From Chitinophaga sp. CF118 (GTDB lineage Bacteria; Bacteroidota; Bacteroidia; Chitinophagales; Chitinophagaceae): a stretch of DNA of 64,000 bases. The notes below the pieces were generated by a model that had not been told where the DNA came from, searched no databases, and saw nothing but the letters and a program-made list of their open reading frames with translations. Of the stretch, positions 1-9,292 are shown one piece after another. A program made the translations under genes and the position numbers. The DNA is taken from contig NZ_FOMK01000006.1 in NCBI RefSeq assembly GCF_900112615.1, positions 124,001 through 188,000 on the forward strand. Reading direction: 5' to 3'. Position 1 is the first letter of the stretch, and every line of letters begins with the position of its first letter.

Positions 1-1
1 C

Positions 2-646
2 CACAAAGGCAAAAATGGCCCTAACAATCTGAGGACCATGAGTGAGGTCCGTGCCATTGGGGATTACTTCGTTGCTGTGGGTATGAGAAGGCAGGTTTAC
101 AGTAGAAAGATCATGAATGGGAAATGGGCGCGGCTGGATGCTGGTGTTATTCTGGAAGAAGATTCCCTGGAGATCGCAGGTTTTTTAAGCGTTGATGGGA
201 TATATGATAATGAAATCTACGCTGTTGGCTATCGCGGAGAAATCTGGATGCGTAAAACAAAACAATGGCAACAAATTGATAGCCCTGTAAAGACTCGCCT
301 GGAATGTGTTCGCTGTGGGGCTGATGGTACCGTGTTAATCTGTGGCGAAAATGGGGTAGTGCTGAAAGGGAGAGGTACACAATGGAAGGTGATTCAGACA
401 AATGAAACAGGGACATTCAAAAGCGCGACACAATTCAAGGGCCAATGGTATATAGCAGATGAAGAAGGGCATCTGTATATAGTCATGGACGATGGACTTC
501 ATCCTGAACCCGGTTTTGAGAAACTGGGCGCCACCAGTGGTACCATAGACTCAAATGAAAACACCCTACTCTCAGTTGGAGAAGAAGACATCGTGTTATT
601 CGATGGCAAAAAATGGCAGCGACTGAAGCATCCACCTTTTAAATAA
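2..646 (+). CDS. Beta-propeller-like protein, 5'-truncated by window edge
   Basis: The frame is open to the left edge of the window; an internal ATG lies at 38, but the residues before it read smoothly into the first propeller-like strand, so the true start is probably upstream and outside. The visible part holds repeats of about 40-45 residues of the type 'G..Y.AVG..G.....W..' (for example IYAVGYRGEIW and VLICGENGVVLKGRGTQW), the look of WD40/YCF48-type beta-propeller blades. No signal peptide can be judged. It is followed after 14 bases by the SUKH-like gene. Function is not known; a binding or scaffold role, possibly as an immunity or accessory protein of a toxin locus, is inference only. 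Confidence 0.6.
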   Translation, partial: HKGKNGPNNLRTMSEVRAIGDYFVAVGMRRQVYSRKIMNGKWARLDAGVILEEDSLEIAGFLSVDGIYDNEIYAVGYRGEIWMRKTKQWQQIDSPVKTRLECVRCGADGTVLICGENGVVLKGRGTQWKVIQTNETGTFKSATQFKGQWYIADEEGHLYIVMDDGLHPEPGFEKLGATSGTIDSNENTLLSVGEEDIVLFDGKKWQRLKHPPFK

Positions 647-660
647 AAAATCTACAAATA

Positions 661-1230
661 ATGAATGAACATACTAAGTCTGAAAAATTCGCCAGTAATT
701 TTCATGGTAATAAACTCCCTGAAGAGTTATCAGCGCTGTTTGAATTCGAACAGGAATATGGTACTGAAAGCTATTCGCAATGTTTTTACCTTGATAGCGA
801 TGGTGAATCAGCCATTTCTTCCTGGTCAACAGATAAAGATTTTTTAAAGATGCTGATGCCATTTGCTGTTGCAAATGGTTCCGGTTCTATTTATGTATTT
901 TGGGATGATGGGAAAGGCAAGTCTTTAAAAGAAATGCCCGTTGTTGTATTCGGTGATGAAGGTGGTGTTCATATTGTGGCAAAGAATATCCTTGAGTTAA
1001 TGCAGTTGCTGACATTCGATCATGAAATATCGGTATATCACGATGAAGCCTATTTTTATAAAAGTGAAGATGATGATGAGGAAAGCGAGTACGCACAAGT
1101 CTATAAAGACTGGTTGAAGGAAACATTTAATATAGACGCTATAGATAAACCCGATGTAATAATAAAAACCGCACAGGATGAGTTTAAAGCTTCATTTGGT
1201 GCGTGGTTCGCACAATACTATAATGAATAA
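661..1230 (+). CDS. SMI1/KNR4 (SUKH)-like protein, putative immunity protein
   Basis: A 189-residue acidic soluble protein with no signal peptide or membrane segment. The N-terminal 'LPEELSALFEFEQEYG' stretch, the central 'SGSIYVFWDDGKG' strand and the 'PVVVFGDEGGVHIVAKNILELMQLL' region (shown in part here) resemble the SUKH (SMI1/KNR4) fold, in which a short sequence reporting floor or display status is followed by 'vvvfg.EG....iA.n..efl'. SUKH proteins in bacteria are commonly immunity proteins of polymorphic toxins. The family assignment is by eye from pattern, so moderate. It sits 14 bases after the propeller gene and probably shares its transcript. No toxin is visible next to it within the window. 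Confidence 0.6.
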   Translation: MNEHTKSEKFASNFHGNKLPEELSALFEFEQEYGTESYSQCFYLDSDGESAISSWSTDKDFLKMLMPFAVANGSGSIYVFWDDGKGKSLKEMPVVVFGDEGGVHIVAKNILELMQLLTFDHEISVYHDEAYFYKSEDDDEESEYAQVYKDWLKETFNIDAIDKPDVIIKTAQDEFKASFGAWFAQYYNE

Positions 1231-1382
1231 TAAATGACCAACTCAGAGAAAATACCTGCATTTAAGCGCTGCTTATACATCGTTTAACATTACAGAAAAA
1301 CTTATTTCAGAAAATAAACTGGATATAACATAGGCCTCCCCTCACGGGACACGCAAATATTAATATTCAAAAATAACAAAGG

Positions 1383-2045
1383 ATGATGGATGAATGGTAC
1401 AGAAACAAAACATGGAGTATTGAAATAAAGACCGCTTTTTTCGACAAGCTGCAGCAAGTTGAACATAACATGCGGGTAACAGCGTTACAGATTCAGGGAG
1501 ATACTTTATCCAGAAGTAAAGATGAAGGAACGCAACAAGCAGGTATTGAATTGCTTCAAATGATAATGACCGGATATCCTGATGAAATATATATCATTGC
1601 TGTTGTACAGGGTATTCTGGGAGACTACTATTACCAGAGAAGTGATTTTGAAAGTGCAGAGACATATTTGCAATCAGTAGTTGATTTTCATAAAAAATTC
1701 AAGCGGGTTGGTGTTATTCGTAGAGAAGATCTGCTGCTTGCTGAAATCATCATACTGCGCAAACAGACAGACAGGTTAGAAGAAGCCTTGCAGTTGGTCA
1801 TTAATTATCCGGATTCGGGAGGTAGCTTAAGTGAAGATCATGAACAACATCACTATTATGAACTGCTGGCACATTTATGCTACCAGTTGGATAGAAAAAC
1901 CGAAGCCGCTGGCTACGCCATGAAAGCAATTGAAATAGCACAAAACATGGAGTTGGATTTCATGATCTCGAAAAGTGCTACGATGGAAAAATACTATCAG
2001 CAGTTGCCAGATTTGCAACAAATAGCGGATTATGAATCCATTTGA
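1383..2045 (+). CDS. TPR-like helical protein of unknown function
   Basis: A 220-residue cytoplasmic protein. Helical repeats with TPR character are visible around residues 65-105 ('GILGDYYYQRSDFESAETYL') and 160-190 ('LLAHLCYQLDRKTEAAGYAM'). Two adjacent ATGs exist (1383 and 1386); the first was taken. About 150 bases of non-coding DNA separate it from the SUKH-like gene, and its 3' end overlaps the next gene by 14 bases, which suggests translational coupling. No enzymatic motif is seen. A partner-binding role in the accessory cluster is inference. Confidence 0.55.
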   Translation: MMDEWYRNKTWSIEIKTAFFDKLQQVEHNMRVTALQIQGDTLSRSKDEGTQQAGIELLQMIMTGYPDEIYIIAVVQGILGDYYYQRSDFESAETYLQSVVDFHKKFKRVGVIRREDLLLAEIIILRKQTDRLEEALQLVINYPDSGGSLSEDHEQHHYYELLAHLCYQLDRKTEAAGYAMKAIEIAQNMELDFMISKSATMEKYYQQLPDLQQIADYESI

Positions 2046-2799
2046 GAATATAGCTGTTGAGGATTGGTTCAGGCATAATCGGGATAGTCCCTGGTATGGC
2101 CGTTATTCGTTGGTCTTTCACCAGGTTGTTCCATTCCCGAAATTTAAGTATGACAGGATGGTCCTGAAGTTGAAAGATGATAAGGATGCACTTGAAATGG
2201 CATTATTCATCTATAACGAGCTTCCGGATCAGGTTCGTCAGCTCATCAGGCTTCAGAGACAAAAAGATGTTCGCGGGCAATATGACTTTCTTGAAGCGGA
2301 TGAATATTTCTTTGATGTTTACATGGCAACTGATAAAGTTTATCTTCCCATTGAAAATATTTATTTTGCTGTTCAGGTGTTAGCGGATGTTATTGAAGAT
2401 TGCCATTTCTTTATGTATTGTTCAGATGGTGATTGTAGTTGGATCGATGAATATAAAATAACAGATGGAAGATTTTCTTTTAACAGGGATATATATGAGG
2501 AAATACCTACGTATGCATGGTATTTGGATTATTATATAGCAAGAGCCAGGGAACATCCGGATGATGTTGTGTTCATGCGGTTTACACTATATCGGATCTA
2601 TAAAACAATTCTTTACCTGATAAAGAAATATAAGACGGGGATGGAGATACTGGCGACAATTGATCTGGTACAAAAAACAGACATGACAGAGGAAGAAAAG
2701 AAATATTTTGTTAGCTTTTATAATTTAGACAGAGATTGTGGGGATTGGTATTTATTGAATGAAAAATACAAACTTGAGGAAAAATATGAAAACATTTAA
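2032..2799 (+). CDS. Hypothetical protein, 255 aa
   Basis: A soluble protein of 255 residues, rich in aromatic residues and in Asp/Glu/Lys, without a signal peptide or a motif I recognise. It begins inside the last 14 bases of the TPR-like gene and its own last 14 bases overlap the DUF4349 gene if that gene starts at 2786. Both junctions have the same 14-base overlap, so the three genes look like a tightly coupled unit. I do not recognise the family and assign no function. Confidence 0.5.
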   Translation: MNPFENIAVEDWFRHNRDSPWYGRYSLVFHQVVPFPKFKYDRMVLKLKDDKDALEMALFIYNELPDQVRQLIRLQRQKDVRGQYDFLEADEYFFDVYMATDKVYLPIENIYFAVQVLADVIEDCHFFMYCSDGDCSWIDEYKITDGRFSFNRDIYEEIPTYAWYLDYYIARAREHPDDVVFMRFTLYRIYKTILYLIKKYKTGMEILATIDLVQKTDMTEEEKKYFVSFYNLDRDCGDWYLLNEKYKLEEKYENI

Positions 2800-3664
2800 A
2801 CAACGATTCTGGAAATGCGCTAAATGGTTTGGCGGATTATTTATTTTAATGTTCTTATTCAGACTGATGTACGGTTACATTGGTAATGACGTTGCTTATG
2901 GAAGCGAATATTCAGATGACTTCTTTAGTAGTGTAGGTAGCTTAAGGAAGAACTACGCTTCTGAAAAATTGCAGATTAAACAGGGAAGTATGCAACCTGC
3001 TAATATGCCCGTTTCTCAGAAATATGAGAAAACGGCTACTGTTAAATCAAAGACTTCACAGTTTGAAAAAGACATCAACAATATTAAAAAAGAAGCGACT
3101 CTTTTTGAAGGAGTTATTCAATACGAACAAAATACAGGGAATAAAGGAAGCCGGCAGATTCACCTGCTGATTGGTATTAATCCTGAGAAATTCGATAGCT
3201 TCTACGCCACCATTCAGCACATCGGGCTGGTGAGATCCACGGAGATTACAAAGATTGATAAAACTAATGAATATCGCCAGCTGAATGCAAAGAAGGCGTC
3301 TCTTGAAAAGAACCTGACTTCATTAAATGAGTTGAAATCCAGAGGAGGTGCTATTGGCGATTATATTCAATTGCATGATAAGATACTGGAGATAGAAACA
3401 CAAATGCAGGAATTGGGAGTTGAACTGGGTAATTTCGATACGGAGAATGAATTCTGTACCGTTAGATTCTCTCTGTATGAAGGTGCTCCTGAAAAGAAAG
3501 TAAGTGTTGCCAGAAGAGTTAAAGTAGCATTAGAATGGACAATAAAATATTATGCCGTTTTAACATTTACATTATTAGGACTGGTAGCCACCATATTTAT
3601 TTTGTTATTAGTTATTGATAAGCTGAGAATAGTGAAATTAGTAACAGACAAAATGAAGAGTTGA
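2786..3664 (+). CDS. DUF4349 domain protein, membrane-anchored
   Basis: A 292-residue protein with an N-terminal hydrophobic segment (about residues 8-26), a Lys-rich extracytoplasmic alpha/beta plus coiled-coil region and a C-terminal membrane helix ('YYAVLTFTLLGLVATIFILL'). The order (strand region, long coiled coil with 'ASLEKNLTSLNELKSRGG', then a C-terminal helix) is that of DUF4349. Many DUF4349 members are lipoproteins; here the N-terminus is a plain membrane anchor. An ATG nine codons upstream (2759) is in frame, but 2786 is preferred because GAGGA lies just before it and because it gives a compact hydrophobic N-terminus. Function of the family is unknown. Confidence 0.7.
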   Translation: MKTFKQRFWKCAKWFGGLFILMFLFRLMYGYIGNDVAYGSEYSDDFFSSVGSLRKNYASEKLQIKQGSMQPANMPVSQKYEKTATVKSKTSQFEKDINNIKKEATLFEGVIQYEQNTGNKGSRQIHLLIGINPEKFDSFYATIQHIGLVRSTEITKIDKTNEYRQLNAKKASLEKNLTSLNELKSRGGAIGDYIQLHDKILEIETQMQELGVELGNFDTENEFCTVRFSLYEGAPEKKVSVARRVKVALEWTIKYYAVLTFTLLGLVATIFILLLVIDKLRIVKLVTDKMKS

Positions 3665-3694
3665 TTCGTAATTTCTCTGAAGAATGCTTGCAAT

Positions 3695-4936
3695 ATGACC
3701 GGGCAAAATCAGCATGTAATGGAATTAGCTTTCCCTATTGAATCTTTCCTTCAGATAAAGGAGGATGTAATTTCAAATCGCGAGAATCTTGAGAAAGAGA
3801 AATCTGTCTGGCTATCTGTAAGGAAACTTGCTACTGAAGAAGATTTAAATCTGCTTGACGAACAGTTTAAAACGGAATTCGAAAAACTGGGAAGTCTTTT
3901 CCTGAATCCTCCTTCAACCGAACTTCAGAATGTCCTGGTATCTCTTCAGGTACTTGTTCAAAAAGGAGCATCTGCTAAACGTTTGGGGAATGATGAATTA
4001 GGCAATTACAATCTTGCAATGGCAATTAAGAACATTCCTATAATAACAAGTAAAGCCAGTTTGGAAATAGCTTGTGAAATTATTAGAATAACTATAATAG
4101 CAGAGGCAGATCTAAACTCGCAAAAGGCTTACGCAGGTAATGGAGGATCTAACAGTATAGAATGGATTTGTTTGTACCTGGCAGCTGGGGTTGGAAACGA
4201 AAGCTATATTCATAATATGGATCATTATGAATATTGTTATAAAATATTTTGCTGGATAATTGAAAGCGAAATTCTAAAAAATACAAGTATCTATAAGTTT
4301 AACCCCTTTTCGATTTTTATTATAAACTTAAGAAATTCTCCCGAAGCTTTGGATTTACAGGAGAAGATAATATTAAGGATGATTTGTTTAGGAATCTCTC
4401 CATTTCCTCATGAAGAGATATATCAATCACTTTCATTTTTCAATCGTATTGCTCCTGTAAATTTAAAATGGATTGGTATTCTTTTTCCATATGAAAATGA
4501 CTACATAAAGCCTTATTTAAAGGCTATGAAAATGAGTATTAATGAGGAAATTGTTACGGGTTTGATTAATAGTTGTACAAGTAGCAATACAGGCAGGAAG
4601 TATTTTAAAGTATTCTTTTCCCTTCATGCTCACTGGCTGCTGGAATTTATCATCGAATCTGTACCAGAAACAATTTTTAGCCTGGTAAGAAGAAATGAGA
4701 AAGATCTTCTGGTTCCGTTCCTGAAAAATTTCCAGCCTGCAATGAGAAATCTGAGAGATAAAAAAGGAAATACTCTATTGCATCAGGCAATGCTTTGCAG
4801 AGGTTTAATTGAGAACACAATTCAGCTTTTACTACAGGCAAAGTTTTCTTTTCATGTAATTAATAAAGATGGGATCACTCCATTAGAACTTGCATTGAAA
4901 AATAACAGAACAGATTTAACCCGGTTGTTAAAATAA
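3695..4936 (+). CDS. Hypothetical protein with C-terminal ankyrin repeats
   Basis: A 413-residue soluble protein. Only the last 65 or so residues are recognisable: 'DKKGNTLLHQAM' followed about 33 residues later by 'NKDGITPLELALKNN' are two ankyrin-repeat starts (D..G.T.LH.A). The preceding 340 residues are probably helical and match nothing I know. Start at the ATG at 3695; an alternative in-frame Met lies at 3719. It is 30 bases after the DUF4349 gene, so co-transcription is plausible. Base composition of this gene is visibly more AT-rich than the PUL genes that follow, consistent with accessory DNA. Confidence 0.6.
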   Translation: MTGQNQHVMELAFPIESFLQIKEDVISNRENLEKEKSVWLSVRKLATEEDLNLLDEQFKTEFEKLGSLFLNPPSTELQNVLVSLQVLVQKGASAKRLGNDELGNYNLAMAIKNIPIITSKASLEIACEIIRITIIAEADLNSQKAYAGNGGSNSIEWICLYLAAGVGNESYIHNMDHYEYCYKIFCWIIESEILKNTSIYKFNPFSIFIINLRNSPEALDLQEKIILRMICLGISPFPHEEIYQSLSFFNRIAPVNLKWIGILFPYENDYIKPYLKAMKMSINEEIVTGLINSCTSSNTGRKYFKVFFSLHAHWLLEFIIESVPETIFSLVRRNEKDLLVPFLKNFQPAMRNLRDKKGNTLLHQAMLCRGLIENTIQLLLQAKFSFHVINKDGITPLELALKNNRTDLTRLLK

Positions 4937-4962
4937 ATCCGTTATAGCCTCCACTGAAGTAC

Positions 4963-4974
4963 TCGGATATCCGA
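4963..4974. promoter_or_regulatory. 12-bp palindrome upstream of first AraC gene
   Basis: TCGGATATCCGA is a perfect palindrome 35 bases before the AraC start. It could be an operator; nothing else in the window shares it. A 9-bp T-rich/A-rich inverted repeat (4981-4989 with 5001-5009) follows and its right arm touches the ATG. Confidence 0.25.
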
Positions 4975-5009
4975 TACAGCCTTTTTTTCTTATATTTTCC
5001 GAAAAAAAG

Positions 5010-5900
5010 ATGGTGAAAAACAAAAGGCGTGACGGATTTGAAGGTGAAAAACTTATCAGTTTGCCAGAGGCTGTCTGTACCAACCTGGTAAAGAACTACC
5101 CTGCTACCAGCCAGATCTACATTACGCATATCGGGTATTTCCCTAAGGCCACCTTCCACCACCGTCAGCGAAGAAATGGTTGCAGGGATAACATCCTGGT
5201 CTATTGCATGAGAGGCAAAGGATGGTATAAGATAGGCAGTAACCATTATGTGGTAGCCCCTAATCAGTTTGTAATCATACCTGCTACCAGCGAATACCTG
5301 CGTTATGGGGCTGATGAAGATGATCCCTGGACGATTTACTGGGTGCATTTCAGCGGAAAGGATATGAATGGGTTTAATAAATCATTTGGTATAGGAGTTA
5401 ATGACGGTCCCCGTCAGATCCCTTTAAATGAAAAGGGACTGGAAATCTGGGATACTATGTACCAGAGTTTAGCAATGGGATATAGTACGGAGAATCTATG
5501 TAATGCCAATTTATGCCTGTATCATTTTCTGGCTACGTTTTTATATCCTGATAAATACCAGCATGTGCAGCAGTTGGAAGAGAACTGTATTACCCAGGCT
5601 ATCTTACATATGCGTAGAGAGCTGCACGCTAAGCTAACGGTAGAAGAGATGGCCGCGAAGCATCATCTGTCTGCATCTTATTTTTCCACGTTATTCCGCA
5701 AGGCTACAGGCATGCCGCCAATAGATTATTTCATTCACCTTAAAATACAGAAAGCCTGTCAGTTATTATACAAGGATAATATAAAAGTAAAAGAGGTGGC
5801 AGAAGCGGTAGGTTATGATGATCCTTATTATTTCTCCCGGCTCTTTAAGAAATATATGAATGTATCGCCGGAGCAGTATAAGGCAATGAGAGAAAAATAA
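5010..5900 (+). CDS. AraC family transcriptional regulator of PUL 1
   Basis: A 296-residue regulator. The N-terminal part (about residues 35-150) is a cupin-type ligand-binding domain ('ILVYCMRGKGWYKIG', 'DPWTIYWVHFSG'), typical of sugar-sensing AraC proteins of the RhaS/AraC kind. The C-terminal 100 residues carry two helix-turn-helix units ending in the AraC signature 'YDDPYYFSRLFKKY'. It lies on the same strand as and 145 bases upstream of susC 1, so it probably activates that PUL in response to its sugar (L-fucose by context). It is clearly paralogous to the minus-strand AraC at 19000-19899, with matching phrases across the whole length. Control of this PUL by an AraC protein rather than by a hybrid two-component or anti-sigma system is worth noting. 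Confidence 0.9.
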   Translation: MVKNKRRDGFEGEKLISLPEAVCTNLVKNYPATSQIYITHIGYFPKATFHHRQRRNGCRDNILVYCMRGKGWYKIGSNHYVVAPNQFVIIPATSEYLRYGADEDDPWTIYWVHFSGKDMNGFNKSFGIGVNDGPRQIPLNEKGLEIWDTMYQSLAMGYSTENLCNANLCLYHFLATFLYPDKYQHVQQLEENCITQAILHMRRELHAKLTVEEMAAKHHLSASYFSTLFRKATGMPPIDYFIHLKIQKACQLLYKDNIKVKEVAEAVGYDDPYYFSRLFKKYMNVSPEQYKAMREK

Positions 5901-5906
5901 TAGGAT

Positions 5907-5939
5907 AATCCATTATAATGAAAGAATAGACCATTTTGA
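5907..5939. promoter_or_regulatory. Possible AraC half-sites upstream of susC 1
   Basis: CCATT occurs at 5910-5914 and 5931-5935, exactly 21 bases apart, within the looser pattern AnnCCATTnTnA. Direct repeats at this spacing are what AraC proteins usually bind. The nine bases ATAATCCAT here also occur at 19932-19940 between the second AraC gene and susC 2. The signal is short and AT-rich, so chance is a real alternative. Confidence 0.3.
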
Positions 5940-6045
5940 ATATACCCACCTACACCTAATTTTATACCGTTATGAAGAAACAATTCCCGAACGGTTAGAA
6001 CCAATCAAAATCTAATATTTTTTACTGATTCAAACTTCCACGAGT

Positions 6046-9000
6046 ATGAGAAGCAGCAACCTATGTTGTAATGCGTTATGCATTACTATATTGCTCTTAT
6101 TCACCTGTATCCGCATCTATGCACAAACACCATCCAAAATTACTGTTGTCGGTAGGGTTACTGATTCTATTGGTAATGTAATTCCGGGTGCCAGCGTTGT
6201 CGTTGAAAATAAACGGAATATAGGTGCTTCCACAAATGAAAACGGACAATTTATCTTAGACGTATCTCCCGGTACCAGGCTGGTAATAACAGCCATAGGG
6301 TTTCAATCTAACAGCGTATTGATAAAGTCCGCAGACACAAAGATCAGTGTTGTACTGAAAGAGAAAAACTCAAAGTTGGAAGAGGTGGTTATTACCGCTT
6401 ATGGTAAAAAACAACGAAAGGAAGCCGTAGTAGGTTCCGTTACCAGCGTACAACCTGAGAATTTAAAGATCCCTTCCAGTAACCTGACCACCGCTCTTGC
6501 CGGACAGGTAGCCGGTATCGTTGCTTACCAGCGAAGCGGGCAACCCGGGCAGGACAATGCTACTTTCTTTATCAGGGGTGTGACTACATTTGGCTATAAG
6601 CAAGACCCGCTGATACTGGTCGATAACGTAGAACTGACCTCTAATGATCTGGCCCGCTTACAGGTAGATGATATCGCCAGTTTCTCTATTTTAAAAGATG
6701 CCAGCGCCACTTCATTGTATGGCGCCAGAGGCGCTAACGGTGTGATCCTCGTTACCACTAAAGAAGGAAAAGTAGGAAAAGCGAAAGTAAACGCCCGTAT
6801 TGAAAACGGCATCTCCCAACCTACACAACGTTTGCAGATTGCAGACCCGATTACTTATATGAAACTGTACAATGAGGCGATTACTACAAGGAATCCGCTG
6901 CAAGCACCATTGTTCAGTCAGAATAAGATCTTAAATACAGAACAGACATTGAAAAATGCACCGGGTAGTAACCCTTACGTCTATCCGGCGGTAGACTGGA
7001 TGAAACTGATGTTCAAAGACCGCACTACTACCCAGCGGGCTAACCTGAATGTGAGCGGTGGGGGCGGTGTAGCCCGTTATTATGTGGCGGGTTCTTATAA
7101 CCTTGACAATGGAATTTTAAAAGAGAATAAGGCTAACAGCTTTAATAACAATGTGAAGTTTCAAAACTACCAGTTAAGGTCTAATGTGAATATCGATGTG
7201 ACAACTACTACAGAACTGATAGTAAGACTGTCTGGTAACTTCAATGATTATAACGGGCCTATTACCAATGATGCATCTTTTGCTACTGACCTTTACAGTC
7301 AGGCCATGCATACCAGTCCGGTGTTATTCCCTGCAATGTATGCTCCGGATGAGGCAAACATCTATACAAAGCATATCCTGTTCGGCAACTCCAATGAAGG
7401 TGGCTCAGCAATAGGTGTGGGGTATACCAATCCGCTGGCTAATATGCTGAAAGGGTATAAGCGTTTTTCTGAATCGAGATTGTCTGCACAGTTTGAGGTA
7501 AATCAGAAATTAAGCTTCGTAGTTCCTGGGCTAAGTTTCCGGGGATTGTTCAGTACCAACAGGTATGCCTATTTTGATAATCAGATGGCCTACCAGCCGT
7601 TTTTTTACAATATTGGCACCTACGACCAGCTAACGGATAAGTATACATTAAAATGGCTTAATCCGCAAACTACAGGGGGTGGGGTAGCTACGGAGTACCT
7701 GGTGTATTATCCCGGATACAAAAACATGAACACCTTTTTGTACCTGCAGGGTGTTCTGGAATACAGCGGGGATTTCGGAAAGCATAATGTAAGCAGCTCC
7801 CTGGTGGCTACCCGTCAGCAAACGCTGTATGCCAATGCACTGGATCCCAATACACAACAACCGAGCTTACAGTATTCATTACCATACCGCAACCTGGGAC
7901 TGGCAGGCCGTGCTACGTACTCGTACAACCGCCGTTATTTCCTGGAGTTCAGTTTTGGGTATAATGGGTCGGAACGCTTTTCGGCAAACCATCGTTATGG
8001 ATTCTTTCCTACTGTAGGTGCTTCGTGGGTAATATCAAATGAATCATTCTGGAAAGGAATGACTGGTTTAGTGGACAGGTTAAAAATAAGAGGCAGTTAT
8101 GGGCTTGCAGGCAATGATGCGATTGGTTCCCAACGCTTCTTTTATATGTCTGACGTAAACCTGAATGCAGGTTATCCTACTTACTTTGGAACAAATAATG
8201 GGTATATCCGTAACGGTGTGTATATAAATAATTACGCTAATCCCGATGTTACCTGGGAAACTTCCAAACAAACGAACCTCGGAGTGGAAGTTACACTGTT
8301 TAAAAACCTGAACATCATTGCGGAGATTTACAAACAGCATCGAGAAAATATCCTGATGAACAGAGCATCTATTCCTTCTACAATGGGACTGGAAGCCGGT
8401 ATTGCAGCCAACCTTGGTTCTGCATCTTCAAAGGGGCTTGATCTGGAAATGAATTACAAACAGAATTTCGGTGAGCATCTGTGGATATCTGCAAGGGGGA
8501 ATCTTACAGTTACAGAAAACAAGTATGAACATTATGAAGAACCGGTATATGCTGAGGCATGGCGGTACAGGGCAGGGAAACCTATCAATCAGAATTTCGG
8601 ATACATTGCGGAAAGACTTTTTGTAGACGATAAAGAAGCAGCGGTTTCTCCCCGGCAGATCTTTTCTAACAATGGTATTGCTCCGATGGGGGGGGATATC
8701 AAATACAGGGATATTAATAAAGATGGGCAGATCACAGAAGCAGATAAAGTGCCGATAGGATTGCCTACCACACCACAGATCGTTTATGGATTCGGATTTT
8801 CTGCAGGGTACAGGAATTTTGATCTGTCTGCCTTTTTCCAGGGATTGGCACGAACTACCTTATTTATAGATCCCAGGTATGTTAGTCCGTTTGTTATACC
8901 ACCATATGGATCTAACATCAATGGACAATCGCAGTTGATGAAAGCCTGGGCTGATGATCACTGGTCCGAAGAAAATCAGAACCTGTATGCGCAATATCCA

Positions 9001-9282
9001 AGGTTGGGTACCAGTGCTACGTTGATAGACAATAATCTGCAAACAAGCACCTGGTGGATGCGTGATGGAAGTTTTATCCGGCTGAAGTCCCTTGAATTTG
9101 GGTACACCTTACCAAAGAGTTTATTGAAGAGAGCATCTGTATCCAATTGCAGGATCTACTTCAGCGGGTTGAATCTGTTCACCTGGAGCCGCTTTAAACT
9201 GTGGGACCCTGAACTGGGCGGTAATGGATTTGCCTATCCTGTGCAGAAAGTTTTCAATGCAGGATTAAATGTTAACTTCTAA
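6046..9282 (+). CDS. SusC/RagA TonB-dependent outer membrane transporter (PUL 1)
   Basis: A 1078-residue outer membrane transporter for glycan fragments. It has an N-terminal signal peptide (cleavage likely after 'IRIYA'), a carboxypeptidase-D regulatory-like domain (about residues 33-115, 'GRVTDSIGNVIPGASVVV'), the plug domain (about 120-240) with the SusC-type sentence 'SILKDASATSLYGARGANG', and a long 22-strand barrel ending in an aromatic residue (F1078). No N-terminal STN signalling domain is present, so no FecI/FecR-type regulation is expected; the AraC gene upstream fits that. It pairs with the SusD at 9293. By context the substrate is a fucose-containing oligosaccharide. Confidence 0.95.
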   Translation: MRSSNLCCNALCITILLLFTCIRIYAQTPSKITVVGRVTDSIGNVIPGASVVVENKRNIGASTNENGQFILDVSPGTRLVITAIGFQSNSVLIKSADTKISVVLKEKNSKLEEVVITAYGKKQRKEAVVGSVTSVQPENLKIPSSNLTTALAGQVAGIVAYQRSGQPGQDNATFFIRGVTTFGYKQDPLILVDNVELTSNDLARLQVDDIASFSILKDASATSLYGARGANGVILVTTKEGKVGKAKVNARIENGISQPTQRLQIADPITYMKLYNEAITTRNPLQAPLFSQNKILNTEQTLKNAPGSNPYVYPAVDWMKLMFKDRTTTQRANLNVSGGGGVARYYVAGSYNLDNGILKENKANSFNNNVKFQNYQLRSNVNIDVTTTTELIVRLSGNFNDYNGPITNDASFATDLYSQAMHTSPVLFPAMYAPDEANIYTKHILFGNSNEGGSAIGVGYTNPLANMLKGYKRFSESRLSAQFEVNQKLSFVVPGLSFRGLFSTNRYAYFDNQMAYQPFFYNIGTYDQLTDKYTLKWLNPQTTGGGVATEYLVYYPGYKNMNTFLYLQGVLEYSGDFGKHNVSSSLVATRQQTLYANALDPNTQQPSLQYSLPYRNLGLAGRATYSYNRRYFLEFSFGYNGSERFSANHRYGFFPTVGASWVISNESFWKGMTGLVDRLKIRGSYGLAGNDAIGSQRFFYMSDVNLNAGYPTYFGTNNGYIRNGVYINNYANPDVTWETSKQTNLGVEVTLFKNLNIIAEIYKQHRENILMNRASIPSTMGLEAGIAANLGSASSKGLDLEMNYKQNFGEHLWISARGNLTVTENKYEHYEEPVYAEAWRYRAGKPINQNFGYIAERLFVDDKEAAVSPRQIFSNNGIAPMGGDIKYRDINKDGQITEADKVPIGLPTTPQIVYGFGFSAGYRNFDLSAFFQGLARTTLFIDPRYVSPFVIPPYGSNINGQSQLMKAWADDHWSEENQNLYAQYPRLGTSATLIDNNLQTSTWWMRDGSFIRLKSLEFGYTLPKSLLKRASVSNCRIYFSGLNLFTWSRFKLWDPELGGNGFAYPVQKVFNAGLNVNF

Positions 9283-9292
9283 AACTACAACG

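Noticed and set aside
4875..5348. Minus-strand open frame of 157 codons opposite the first AraC gene
   Set aside because: It lies over two well-supported plus-strand genes and resembles no family.
5972..5998. 8-codon open frame upstream of susC 1 (ATG to TAG)
   Set aside because: Such short frames occur often by chance and no second copy or supporting context was found.
9269..9292. Upstream in-frame ATG of susD 1 overlapping susC 1
   Set aside because: It would put eight polar residues in front of a normal lipoprotein signal; the ATG at 9293 gives a clean one.
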